The notes under the pieces are model-generated. The model searched no databases. It was given only the letters and a program-made list of their open reading frames with translations, and was not told the DNA's origin. The translations under genes and the position numbers were made by a program. DNA of 15,763 nucleotides from Lachnospiraceae bacterium (GTDB lineage Bacteria; Bacillota_A; Clostridia; Lachnospirales; Lachnospiraceae), in contig JAFPAZ010000035.1 of NCBI GenBank assembly GCA_017390645.1, positions 1 to 15,763 of the forward strand, written 5' to 3'. Shown here piece after piece: positions 1 to 6,905 of this stretch (positions within the stretch are counted from its first letter, which is position 1; the number at the start of each line of letters is the position of its first letter).

Positions 1-181
1 CCAGGAAACTGTGTCATCGTGGGAAGATGTGCTGATTTCATTTTAAAGGACAGAGACAATGTTCTTAATATCTTTATACATGGCACCAAAGAAATGAAAT
101 GTCAAAGAATCAAGGATCTATATGAGAATTCTTGGATATGAGAAATGCATTGAAATTATAAAGGATATTGTGCGCTCCTAA
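1..181 (+). pseudogene. Cytidylate kinase-like protein, 3' remnant with internal deletion and frameshift
   Basis: The first frame reads PGNCVIVGRCADFILKD and then NIFIHGT, the core of the cytidylate kinase-like family, P-loop nucleotide kinases of about 200 residues. It stops at 139-141 after NSWI. The family normally continues about 80 residues past this point. From 128 the second frame reads ILGYEKCIEIIKDIVRS and stops at 179-181, which looks like the normal C-terminal end of the same family. The simplest reading is that the middle-to-C-terminal segment was deleted near 120-130, leaving the two ends in different frames. The 5' end lies outside the window, so upstream damage cannot be judged. 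The family assignment comes from remembered motifs. A short functional variant is possible but unlikely. Confidence 0.6.
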
Positions 182-206
182 AATTAATCATTTGAAAATC
201 TGATAC

Positions 207-270
207 AAAAAAACACTTCAGAATACAGTTAACCTATCTATCATGATACTATATTCCGAAGTGTTTTATT
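207..270. terminator. Bidirectional intrinsic terminator
   Basis: Arms 210-225 and 252-267 pair over 16 positions with one mismatch (outer part aaaacacttc with gaagtgtttt), with a 26-nt loop. A T-rich tail follows on the plus strand, and seven A (207-213) give a T-tract on the minus strand. It can end transcription of the decayed kinase gene from the left and of the tRNA-Gly unit from the right. Confidence 0.7.
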
Positions 271-316
271 TGTTCCACTATCTTTTCGTCTATAAATTCC
301 TACACAAAATAAAAAA

Positions 317-388
<72 letters not shown>

Positions 389-427
389 AAATCAAATTAT
401 AAGTTTTTTCTCTCAAGAACAATTAAT

Positions 428-457
428 ATAATATCATAAAACCATATACTCTGTCAA
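428..457 (-). promoter_or_regulatory. Promoter of tRNA-Gly
   Basis: On the minus strand a consensus -35 TTGACA (452-457) is followed by an 18-bp spacer and the -10 TATTAT (428-433). Transcription would start near 421, about 33 nt ahead of the mature tRNA. The consensus -35 fits a strongly expressed stable RNA. Confidence 0.75.
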
Positions 458-576
458 CTCTTTTTTCACGAAAATTTAAATCGAATATTAAAATTTTAAA
501 TTCCACTTCTCTTTCATCAAATGGAATTTTCTAATTTTCTAACTTTTATCCTTTCACATACTTACTCTTTCCCTAT

Positions 577-655
577 AAAAAACTGACAATCGTGTTTTCC
601 TTACTGCTCATCTATAACCAGTAACCTATTTTCTTCTAAACACCATTGTCAGTTT
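577..655 (-). terminator. Terminator of the PadR operon, with nested hairpin
   Basis: Arms 580-597 and 638-655 pair over 17 bp with one mismatch (aaactgacaat with attgtcagttt, gtgttt with aaacac). The 40-nt loop holds a second stem, ttactg (601-606) with cagtaa (619-624). On the minus strand the stem ends in TTTTTT (577-582). It begins about 40 nt after the stop codon at 697, so it likely ends the padR operon. Apart from this and the tRNA promoter, 389-696 shows only AT-rich DNA and a weak 8-bp hairpin at 498-529. Confidence 0.7.
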
Positions 656-696
656 ATAATTTATGACTGAATCCGTCTTATTTTATCTAAAAACCA

Positions 697-2496
697 CTAC
701 TTCTTATTACTATCTTCCAAAATACTTCTAACATGGTTATGTAACAAATTCTCAGCCGAATCATAATAATGTAACGCCTGCAAACTTTCTTTTATCTTTT
801 CACATATTTTTTCCATTAAAAGAACCTTCTTATCGGATTCATTGATTCCATCTACAAAATAGGCATTGCCACCCCAGCTGTTCTGCTGGCCATCCATAAG
901 CAACAGTTCCTCCAAATCCTTCTCTACCTCACCAAGAATTGGAAGTTCTTTTAAACTAATCATGCTCCACTTGTAAAAAGGTGTGTATTTTTTATTCAGC
1001 AGATGAATCAGATGAACACAGCTGGTAACAAATTCACCAACAGCCATCTGTGCAATGGCCGGCTGATTCCGAAGCATCATTCTTTGATAATTATACTGCC
1101 CACTTTGTGACATTTTTCCAACCTCTGCCGCAATCTTTTTTAATTGACACGGCTTGTTATAATATCCTGCAATCCGATTACGAATTCTGGTAAACTCACC
1201 AAAGTCATCCCGAAATACTTCTCCATTTATAGACAAACTTAAATTACATTCATCTAAATCTTCATATTCAAATTCTTCCAAGAAAGAACGATCTGTCTGT
1301 AAAATCTCCCGGTAAAAGCCTTCAATGGTCTTAACTCCCATCCGGCTCTTTCCCTTTTTGGTTTCCAAGCGTTCAAAACCTAAATACCTCTTAGGAAGTT
1401 TTTCATATTCCTCAGCCAAAGCCGCTCCAATCATTTGATAATCAGCATTGGTAAGCCATAGAATGAATCCCGGTCCAAAATCATGATCCCTTGAAATCTC
1501 ATCATCATATCCATAACATTCCGAACCATAGCCAACAAGACCCACTGCTATTTTATCCGCATACTCTTTAAATTTTTCCTCAATCATAGGCTTTCCATAT
1601 TCCAGGTAATATCTCCTACATAATTCCATACCGGAAATACCTAAATCCAGACGTTCCATTACGCCTCTGGCTTTATCTAAAATCAGTCTCGCTCGTTCCG
1701 TTTCCCCGAGTTCCTTTAAAACCTTTGCATATTTTTCACAAGCCATCGCATAATCCTGATCTTCTCCAACATTCTGCTTCATAACCTGCAAGGCTTCTTC
1801 ATAATACTTTTTACTGCTATCTAGCTGTCCTAACTGATAATATGCTTCTCCCATGGTAAAAAGGGCAACGCCATAATTTCCGTCCTGATTTTCTTCTGTT
1901 GCATGATATAATTTTAGTGCTTTCTTTAAATGGGAAATTGCTGTTTCTGTTTCCTTCTTTTGAAGATAGGAAGCTGCCAGTTTTGTATGTATCACGGAAA
2001 CTTCTGAAACACAATCCTTCATAGTTGCAAGCTCTAATGCTTTCTTCAAACAGACAATAGACTGATTCCACTCCCTTAACTCCCGATACAACACACTCAT
2101 ACTATGATATAGACAACCCCATTTGGAATCGCTTTTTTCCAGTTTTCCCTCGAAACATGGAAAAACCTGCAGATAAAGATTTCTGGCATCCTCCAGCCTT
2201 TCTGCCATTTGGTACACAGCTGCCACATTTAATAACAGACTACCATATTCTATACTTCCTTCCAGCTCCAAATCTTCTGCTAGTTTTAAAATCTTCTCGC
2301 TAATTTTAATAGCATCCGCATATCTTCCCAAATTTTTATAGTATGTCACTAATTCATTCAATATGGAAAGCAATGCTGCAGTATCTTTTTCTTCCATAGC
2401 TTCTGCCGCTTTTCCTAGTAAAAAAGGCTCTATGGCATCTGTCTGTTTTAATGTTGATAAATAGTCTAACTCCTCTAAAATACCTTTTACATCCAT
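697..2496 (-). CDS. TPR repeat protein with DUF4037 nucleotidyltransferase-like domain
   Basis: The protein has 599 residues. The N-terminal half (about residues 25-285) is helical with TPR-like pairs, for example NYGVALFTMGEAYYQLGQ. The C-terminal half carries GYGSECYGYDDEISRDHDFG (residues 322-341). This GS...DxD pattern is that of nucleotidyltransferase-fold proteins and matches DUF4037 as I remember it. Activity and substrate are unknown. An upstream ATG at 2509-2511 is in frame, but it overlaps the GGAGG at 2505-2509. The ATG at 2494-2496 lies 8 nt after that GGAGG and is the better start. It follows the DUF4097 gene by 43 nt to this start and is last in the padR operon, suggesting a cytoplasmic role linked to that envelope module. 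There is no signal peptide or membrane segment. Confidence 0.8.
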   Translation of the reverse strand: MDVKGILEELDYLSTLKQTDAIEPFLLGKAAEAMEEKDTAALLSILNELVTYYKNLGRYADAIKISEKILKLAEDLELEGSIEYGSLLLNVAAVYQMAERLEDARNLYLQVFPCFEGKLEKSDSKWGCLYHSMSVLYRELREWNQSIVCLKKALELATMKDCVSEVSVIHTKLAASYLQKKETETAISHLKKALKLYHATEENQDGNYGVALFTMGEAYYQLGQLDSSKKYYEEALQVMKQNVGEDQDYAMACEKYAKVLKELGETERARLILDKARGVMERLDLGISGMELCRRYYLEYGKPMIEEKFKEYADKIAVGLVGYGSECYGYDDEISRDHDFGPGFILWLTNADYQMIGAALAEEYEKLPKRYLGFERLETKKGKSRMGVKTIEGFYREILQTDRSFLEEFEYEDLDECNLSLSINGEVFRDDFGEFTRIRNRIAGYYNKPCQLKKIAAEVGKMSQSGQYNYQRMMLRNQPAIAQMAVGEFVTSCVHLIHLLNKKYTPFYKWSMISLKELPILGEVEKDLEELLLMDGQQNSWGGNAYFVDGINESDKKVLLMEKICEKIKESLQALHYYDSAENLLHNHVRSILEDSNKK

Positions 2497-2539
2497 ATAT
2501 GCACCCTCCATTCCGGGGATATCTAGTTTAACTTCTTAA

Positions 2540-3379
2540 CTATTTTGCGAAGTTCAATTCAATGTCCCCCATATCATTGGTTATTTCCAATGGAATTTCG
2601 CCTTTTGATTTGTATGTGGAACCGCATTTCTCATCATCAACCAAAAGGTCTCCCATATCTATTTTAGCATATATTTCATAGGTTTCAACAGGTTTTTCGA
2701 AACTCATTTCTACATTCCCCATATTACATGTTACAATCCCTTTTTCCATTATATCTATCTTGGAAATTTCTACATTACCCATATCAGCCTTAACATCAAT
2801 CTTATCCACTGATACTTCTTCCAGATTTACACTCCCCATATCCGCTTCAATGATAAGCTCTCCGGCAAAACATTTTTCAAGCTCCACACTCCCCATATCA
2901 CAATTCAATTCCATCAAAGAAGCCCTCACTTCAGAAAAATATAGGTAACCCATATCCACTTCCATTGATATGTTATTTAATACAGTTTCTTCCGGATAAT
3001 ACAATCTTACTGTATTTTCTCTATTCTTCGAAAAACCGAATCCTATAGACATAAAAACAGATTTTTCTTTTTGTTCGATGATAAGCGTATCATCCTTTAC
3101 TTTATATTCTAAAACACCGGCGCATTCATCGAATTCAATATAATAATCATCAGAGGCTATCAATTCAATATTACTACTTTGAAGGTCAAGCTCTATGTTT
3201 TGAAATTCTTCCACTGGAGATTTTTCTAATATCGTAGTCTCCTGACCAATTTTAAATTCCCCATTAACCCATGATATCAGAGTTGCTGCTCCAAAATGAA
3301 CCGCTGAAATCGCCATAATTCCTCCAATTACCATTAATACTACTGCAGCGATACACCATCTCTTAGTACTCTTTTTCAT
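2540..3379 (-). CDS. Membrane-anchored DUF4097 beta-repeat protein
   Basis: The protein has 279 residues. A positively charged N-terminus (MKKSTKRW) and a hydrophobic helix at about 9-28 anchor it, with the rest probably outside the cell. The C-terminal half repeats a [DN]MG turn followed by short beta strands, with the D/N at residues 142, 161, 180, 199, 219, 241 and 269. The 19-20 residue spacing in the first five suggests stacked rungs of a beta-helix or beta-roll. This matches DUF4097, commonly found beside PadR and DUF1700 genes. The start has GGAGG 8-9 nt upstream and overlaps the end of the DUF1700 gene by 17 nt, so translation is probably coupled. Its function is unknown. Envelope-stress sensing or cell-surface binding is an inference from similar operons. 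Confidence 0.85.
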   Translation of the reverse strand: MKKSTKRWCIAAVVLMVIGGIMAISAVHFGAATLISWVNGEFKIGQETTILEKSPVEEFQNIELDLQSSNIELIASDDYYIEFDECAGVLEYKVKDDTLIIEQKEKSVFMSIGFGFSKNRENTVRLYYPEETVLNNISMEVDMGYLYFSEVRASLMELNCDMGSVELEKCFAGELIIEADMGSVNLEEVSVDKIDVKADMGNVEISKIDIMEKGIVTCNMGNVEMSFEKPVETYEIYAKIDMGDLLVDDEKCGSTYKSKGEIPLEITNDMGDIELNFAK

Positions 3380-3992
3380 GTTTTTTCCCTCCTTTTACGA
3401 TTTTCGATACTATCCATGTAATTGCTTTTATAGCCAGTTTTATAATCTGTATGGTTAATATGATTGCTACGATTCCAAATCCATTCACAAACAAACTACA
3501 ACCTATCAAGAATACAGTAGTAATCGGTGATACAGTAATAATTCCAATTCCTACCACAAATGCAACAATACCTACCAAAAAGAAACTTAAGTCCAAAACA
3601 GTGACTGTGAAAAAAAATGCCGCCATAACTACAAAGATCGAAAATAATACCGCCACAATGGCAATTGCTACAGGAAACGCCACAGGAGCAGCAAAGATAC
3701 CTAATATAATCAACCACACATTCTTAGCTGTATCGTTCTTTTTTCTTTCTTTCTCCTCTTCTTTCTCCCTTTTTTGTCCCTGACCAACTACTCCCAAAGA
3801 TTTCACTGCACATTCCCGAATGATTCCGTTTGCAACTTCCTTAGGGGAACCTAACTTTTCAATTACTTCTTCTACATTCTCTCCGGCTTCTTCTAAGTAT
3901 TCCCTATAATACTGCATCGCCTCTTCCCGTTCCTCTTCCGGTAGTTTTCTTAAATTTCGCTCTAATTCTGCTAAATATTCCTCTTTACTCAT
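3363..3992 (-). CDS. DUF1700 (HAAS-type) membrane protein
   Basis: The protein has 209 residues. Residues 1-60 (MSKEEYLAELERNLRKLPEE, then GSPKEVANGII) form the helical cytoplasmic domain typical of DUF1700/HAAS proteins. A charged linker (73-90, rich in K and E) follows, then several hydrophobic segments spanning about 91-200, probably four membrane helices. GGAGG lies 8 nt before the ATG. The gene overlaps padR by 8 nt and DUF4097 by 17 nt. In PadR-DUF1700-DUF4097 clusters the DUF1700 protein is thought to work with the DUF4097 protein at the membrane. The biochemical role is not established. Confidence 0.85.
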   Translation of the reverse strand: MSKEEYLAELERNLRKLPEEEREEAMQYYREYLEEAGENVEEVIEKLGSPKEVANGIIRECAVKSLGVVGQGQKREKEEEKERKKNDTAKNVWLIILGIFAAPVAFPVAIAIVAVLFSIFVVMAAFFFTVTVLDLSFFLVGIVAFVVGIGIITVSPITTVFLIGCSLFVNGFGIVAIILTIQIIKLAIKAITWIVSKIVKGGKKHEKEY

Positions 3993-4302
3993 CTGCTTTC
4001 CCTCCTATCAACTCGTCCACTTTTTCCCGATACGATATCCATTCTTCCTGATAATACTGAAACCGTATTCTGCCTTCCGATGTAATGGTGTAATATCTTC
4101 GGTTTCTTCCATTAAAAGGCTGGTCGTAAGTACTTACCAATCCTTCTTTCTGAAGTCTCCGCAAAATCGGATACAAAGTAGATTCTGAAATTTCAAATAT
4201 TTCCTGAATCTGTTTCGTTAACGTATATCCATACGCATCTTCTTCCTTTAATACTGCTAAAACACAGGCATCTAGCAACGGTGTCCCTAACTGAAATATC
4301 AT
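3985..4302 (-). CDS. PadR-family transcriptional repressor
   Basis: The protein has 105 residues, the usual size of short PadR regulators. It begins MIFQLGTPLLDACVLAVLKE, the family N-terminus. It has a winged helix-turn-helix with recognition helix around 40-56 (STLYPILRRLQKEGLV) and a wing at 65-74 (GRNRRYYTIT). The C-terminal helix would make the dimer. An in-frame ATG 30 nt further upstream exists, but AAGGAGG at 4309-4315 sits 6 nt before the ATG at 4300-4302, which also matches family starts. It heads a four-gene operon and overlaps the next gene by 8 nt. A perfect palindrome over its promoter suggests it represses its own operon. The effector is unknown. Confidence 0.93.
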   Translation of the reverse strand: MIFQLGTPLLDACVLAVLKEEDAYGYTLTKQIQEIFEISESTLYPILRRLQKEGLVSTYDQPFNGRNRRYYTITSEGRIRFQYYQEEWISYREKVDELIGGKADE

Positions 4303-4330
4303 ATAATCCCTCCTTTTCTCCACCTTTGGC

Positions 4331-4369
4331 ATTCAAACAATATTATATATCGTATAATATTGTTTGAAT
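4331..4369. promoter_or_regulatory. Palindromic operator, probable PadR binding site
   Basis: Arms 4331-4347 and 4353-4369 are perfect inverted repeats of 17 bp (attcaaacaatattata with its complement) around a 5-bp centre. It lies just downstream of the predicted -10, covering the expected transcription start, 29 bp before the padR start codon. The position and symmetry suit a dimeric repressor. Assignment to PadR is by context. Confidence 0.75.
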
Positions 4370-4371
4370 AT

Positions 4372-4400
4372 AATATATTACACCACAACCAATTTGTCAA
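4372..4400 (-). promoter_or_regulatory. Promoter of the padR operon
   Basis: On the minus strand there is a consensus -35 TTGACA (4395-4400), a 17-bp spacer, and the -10 TATATT (4372-4377). Transcription should start near 4365, inside the palindrome at 4331-4369. A bound repressor would therefore block initiation. Confidence 0.75.
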
Positions 4401-4472
4401 TCACTTTCTCTAAACAAAACAAACATTTCCTGTTTGTGAAATTTCTCAAAATCCTATTTTCAAGATTTATGC

Positions 4473-4502
4473 AAAAAAACCGTGGTGATCACTCACCACG
4501 GT
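4473..4502 (-). terminator. Intrinsic terminator of the 693-residue protein gene
   Basis: A perfect 10-bp stem (accgtggtga with tcaccacggt, 4479-4488 and 4493-4502) closes a 4-nt loop. On the minus strand the loop is GTGA, a GNRA tetraloop, and seven T follow (4473-4479). It starts 14 nt after the stop codon. Confidence 0.95.
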
Positions 4503-4516
4503 CCATATGTACACTC

Positions 4517-6598
4517 TTACATCGGAATCAAATCTAAATGCAGTTTCTTAATTACTTTTAAAGTATGACTTCTAAAGTCTTCTGCATCATTTAAATCCAA
4601 CAACTTATCTTTATCAATTTGTTTTTCCATTAATGCTTTAATCCAGTCATCCAGATACTTTCTGACATAAGCAACTTTTTCCTCACTCTTATCAATTAAG
4701 AATTTATCCACATTATTAATATATGTGATAACATTGCTTTCCGGCTTTGCAGCAATAGTAGTCTGGTTACTTTCATCAGATAACTCAATTACCTTACCGG
4801 TCTTGGTAATGATAACTCTCTTACTCTGACCATCTTCCTTCTTTTCTTCCGGAGCCTTTCTGCTGATTAAAATTTCTACCGCCTTAATCAGACAAGCCAC
4901 CGAATAGGTACGTTCCTCCGGAGTCTGCTTGTCCACACCTTTATCCAGATATTGATTCCATAACCATTCTGATTTATAAATCATTTCTGAAAGATGTGGA
5001 TGTCTAAGAAGTCTTAATGCATCCTGTTCAGACTGACTTAACTTATTACCAAACAATGAACCTTTTTCTGTACTTTCCTGTGCATATCTGGTTCCCAGCT
5101 TAATTTCTCCATATGTTTTAAAGAACATCTTTTCTGCTTTCTTCGTATCATAATTAGAATTAATGATATTAATCTTACCATTATTCAGACCATGTTTAAT
5201 CATCTCATCCGCAGCAATAAATACAAGATGTTTCTGTCTGTCTTCCAATAACTTCTTAATTTCAAAGTTTGCCTTATTCTTTTCTACGATAGAATTCTTA
5301 CGTACCTTAAACGCTTTAATCTTTTCTTTAATACTGAACAAATTCTTAAGTAAAGTAGGATTACTGTTTACATAAGTTCCGGTCCAGTTCAATTCCACAT
5401 ACTGATGTTCGATACGGTTCGACAATTCATATACATTATATCCATCAAACAATACGTTTAATGTAGTATATAGTAATTCAAGAATCTCGTATTTTTCTTC
5501 CCATGAATGAGAAGAAACATCCTGATTTACCAATGCCTTAATTCCACATTCATAGAAAATCAGATTATATTCATACAAACCTTCAAAAATATTACTCTTA
5601 TCTGTCAACGCCTGACCTGCACCTAATACCTGTAAATTCTTCTTCATAACAGGTTCATCTTCGATAAATTTATATACCTTCTTAATAAATTGAGATACTT
5701 CAGCAATCAGTCCATCAATACGGCGATTATAAATATCCTGTTTTGAAATCGCAGTTACTACTGCTCTGTTTAAGAAATTCGTATACTGGGCATTATCACA
5801 ATGACGAATCAAATCCTTAAAGCTATCATATACTTTTAAATTATCAATTGGAATAAATTCCGCATTCAAACCATAAAATTCAAATGCCTTTTCATAATTT
5901 AAGTTACGAACAAATTCATTAAATAATCCCATGCTGAAATGTAACTTATAATCACTTGGTACATTTTCATCTTCAATAAGGTAATCATATAATACTTCAA
6001 GATTATTTAAATAAGTCTCCGGAGAACGAATCTGTGCAGCAACATCAATATCCATTACTACACTGATCAAATCCAAATATCCCATAATGGCCTTATCAAA
6101 GCATTTCGGTCTTTCTTCAATTTCCAAAACCTGGAAGTATGTATTAATTAACTGTGGAGCAATTTTCTCCCCAATCAATCTCATAGCTACTTCAAATTTT
6201 TCACATTGATATAAATAAATCAGCCAAATGCTGTAGCGATACACACCAGATACAGCAACCGGTGCATCGATCTGATTTGGATCAATATCACCATATACAA
6301 ACTTAAACAACGGTTCAATCCAATCTTCAATTTCATACCGTTCCGGCTTCTTTATATATTCTTGAACAAAGTCTGAAAGTTCATATAACTTTGTACACGA
6401 ACTTCTCGTTTCCTCATCTACGTTTACCGCAGATAAATCAAAATCATTTTCTTTTAAATAATCGATAACCAATGCATAAAAGCCTTCTTCAACCTGTTCA
6501 TTCAAAAAACGAAACAAAAGACTTTTATTACTAGAAGATGCAATCGTCAGCATACTATTCTCGTTTGTAGCAGAAACGCTAGCTGGTAATGACTTCAT
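4517..6598 (-). CDS. Large helical protein of unknown function
   Basis: The protein has 693 residues and I do not recognise it. It looks soluble, with no signal peptide or membrane helix, and is rich in predicted helix. A Ser/Ala-rich N-terminus (1-25) precedes a long helical region (26-440). A basic stretch at about 425-460 (KIKAFKVRKNSIVEKNKA) follows, then a segment around 525-580 with RHPHLSEMIYKSEWLWNQY and VACLIKAVEILI, and a linker at 583-625. The C-terminal helical tail ends LHLDLIPM. No nucleotide-binding or catalytic motif stands out. The start has AGGAGG 8 nt upstream. The gene has its own extended -10 promoter and a strong terminator, so it is transcribed alone and not part of the neighbouring operons. 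Codon use looks like that of its neighbours. The gene is intact, but its role is open. Confidence 0.85.
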   Translation of the reverse strand: MKSLPASVSATNENSMLTIASSSNKSLLFRFLNEQVEEGFYALVIDYLKENDFDLSAVNVDEETRSSCTKLYELSDFVQEYIKKPERYEIEDWIEPLFKFVYGDIDPNQIDAPVAVSGVYRYSIWLIYLYQCEKFEVAMRLIGEKIAPQLINTYFQVLEIEERPKCFDKAIMGYLDLISVVMDIDVAAQIRSPETYLNNLEVLYDYLIEDENVPSDYKLHFSMGLFNEFVRNLNYEKAFEFYGLNAEFIPIDNLKVYDSFKDLIRHCDNAQYTNFLNRAVVTAISKQDIYNRRIDGLIAEVSQFIKKVYKFIEDEPVMKKNLQVLGAGQALTDKSNIFEGLYEYNLIFYECGIKALVNQDVSSHSWEEKYEILELLYTTLNVLFDGYNVYELSNRIEHQYVELNWTGTYVNSNPTLLKNLFSIKEKIKAFKVRKNSIVEKNKANFEIKKLLEDRQKHLVFIAADEMIKHGLNNGKINIINSNYDTKKAEKMFFKTYGEIKLGTRYAQESTEKGSLFGNKLSQSEQDALRLLRHPHLSEMIYKSEWLWNQYLDKGVDKQTPEERTYSVACLIKAVEILISRKAPEEKKEDGQSKRVIITKTGKVIELSDESNQTTIAAKPESNVITYINNVDKFLIDKSEEKVAYVRKYLDDWIKALMEKQIDKDKLLDLNDAEDFRSHTLKVIKKLHLDLIPM

Positions 6599-6655
6599 TT
6601 CCTCTTCCTCCTAACACATTTAGCAATTATGTATAATTTTATAAATCATATAGTA

Positions 6656-6684
6656 ATATTAGCACAAATTCTTCCTAATTTCAA
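6656..6684 (-). promoter_or_regulatory. Promoter of the 693-residue protein gene
   Basis: On the minus strand TTGAAA (6679-6684) is followed by a 17-bp spacer and TAATAT (6656-6661), preceded by TGC, which makes an extended -10. The start would be near 6649, leaving a leader of about 50 nt. Confidence 0.7.
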
Positions 6685-6734
6685 GAAAAAGGATTCGAAA
6701 ATCATAGATAATAACTAATATTTTTTGTGCAAAA

Positions 6735-6777
6735 TTACAATAGACTAAAATTTATGGCAAATTTTAGTCTATTGTAA
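6735..6777. repeat. 43-bp perfect palindrome, terminator or operator
   Basis: Arms 6735-6753 and 6759-6777 are exact inverted repeats of 19 bp (ttacaatagactaaaattt and its complement) around atggc. On the minus strand TTTT follows the stem, so it may be an AT-rich terminator for the mscL-rnhA-permease unit, although it lies about 130 nt past the stop codon. It also sits about 50 bp upstream of the next promoter, so a protein-binding role is possible. The rest of 6599-6905 holds only the promoter and unremarkable AT-rich DNA. Confidence 0.6.
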
Positions 6778-6905
6778 ACAAATATTTAAGCTAGTATCTA
6801 TGCATTTCCACAATAACAATGGATTTTACAAATAAAAACAGAAAAGTAACATCCGCAATATTTCATCCTATCTTGTAATTACTGCCCTCTAACCTTTGAA
6901 GCATT

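Noticed and set aside
498..529. Hairpin aaattcca/tggaattt as a terminator
   Set aside because: Only 8 AT-rich base pairs with a 16-nt loop, and no plus-strand gene upstream needs it.
3451..3783. Open frame on the plus strand, opposite the DUF1700 gene
   Set aside because: It is antisense to a clear coding region, has low-complexity composition (Thr/Ile/Asn rich, then Ser/Phe) and no ribosome binding site; a shadow of the real gene.
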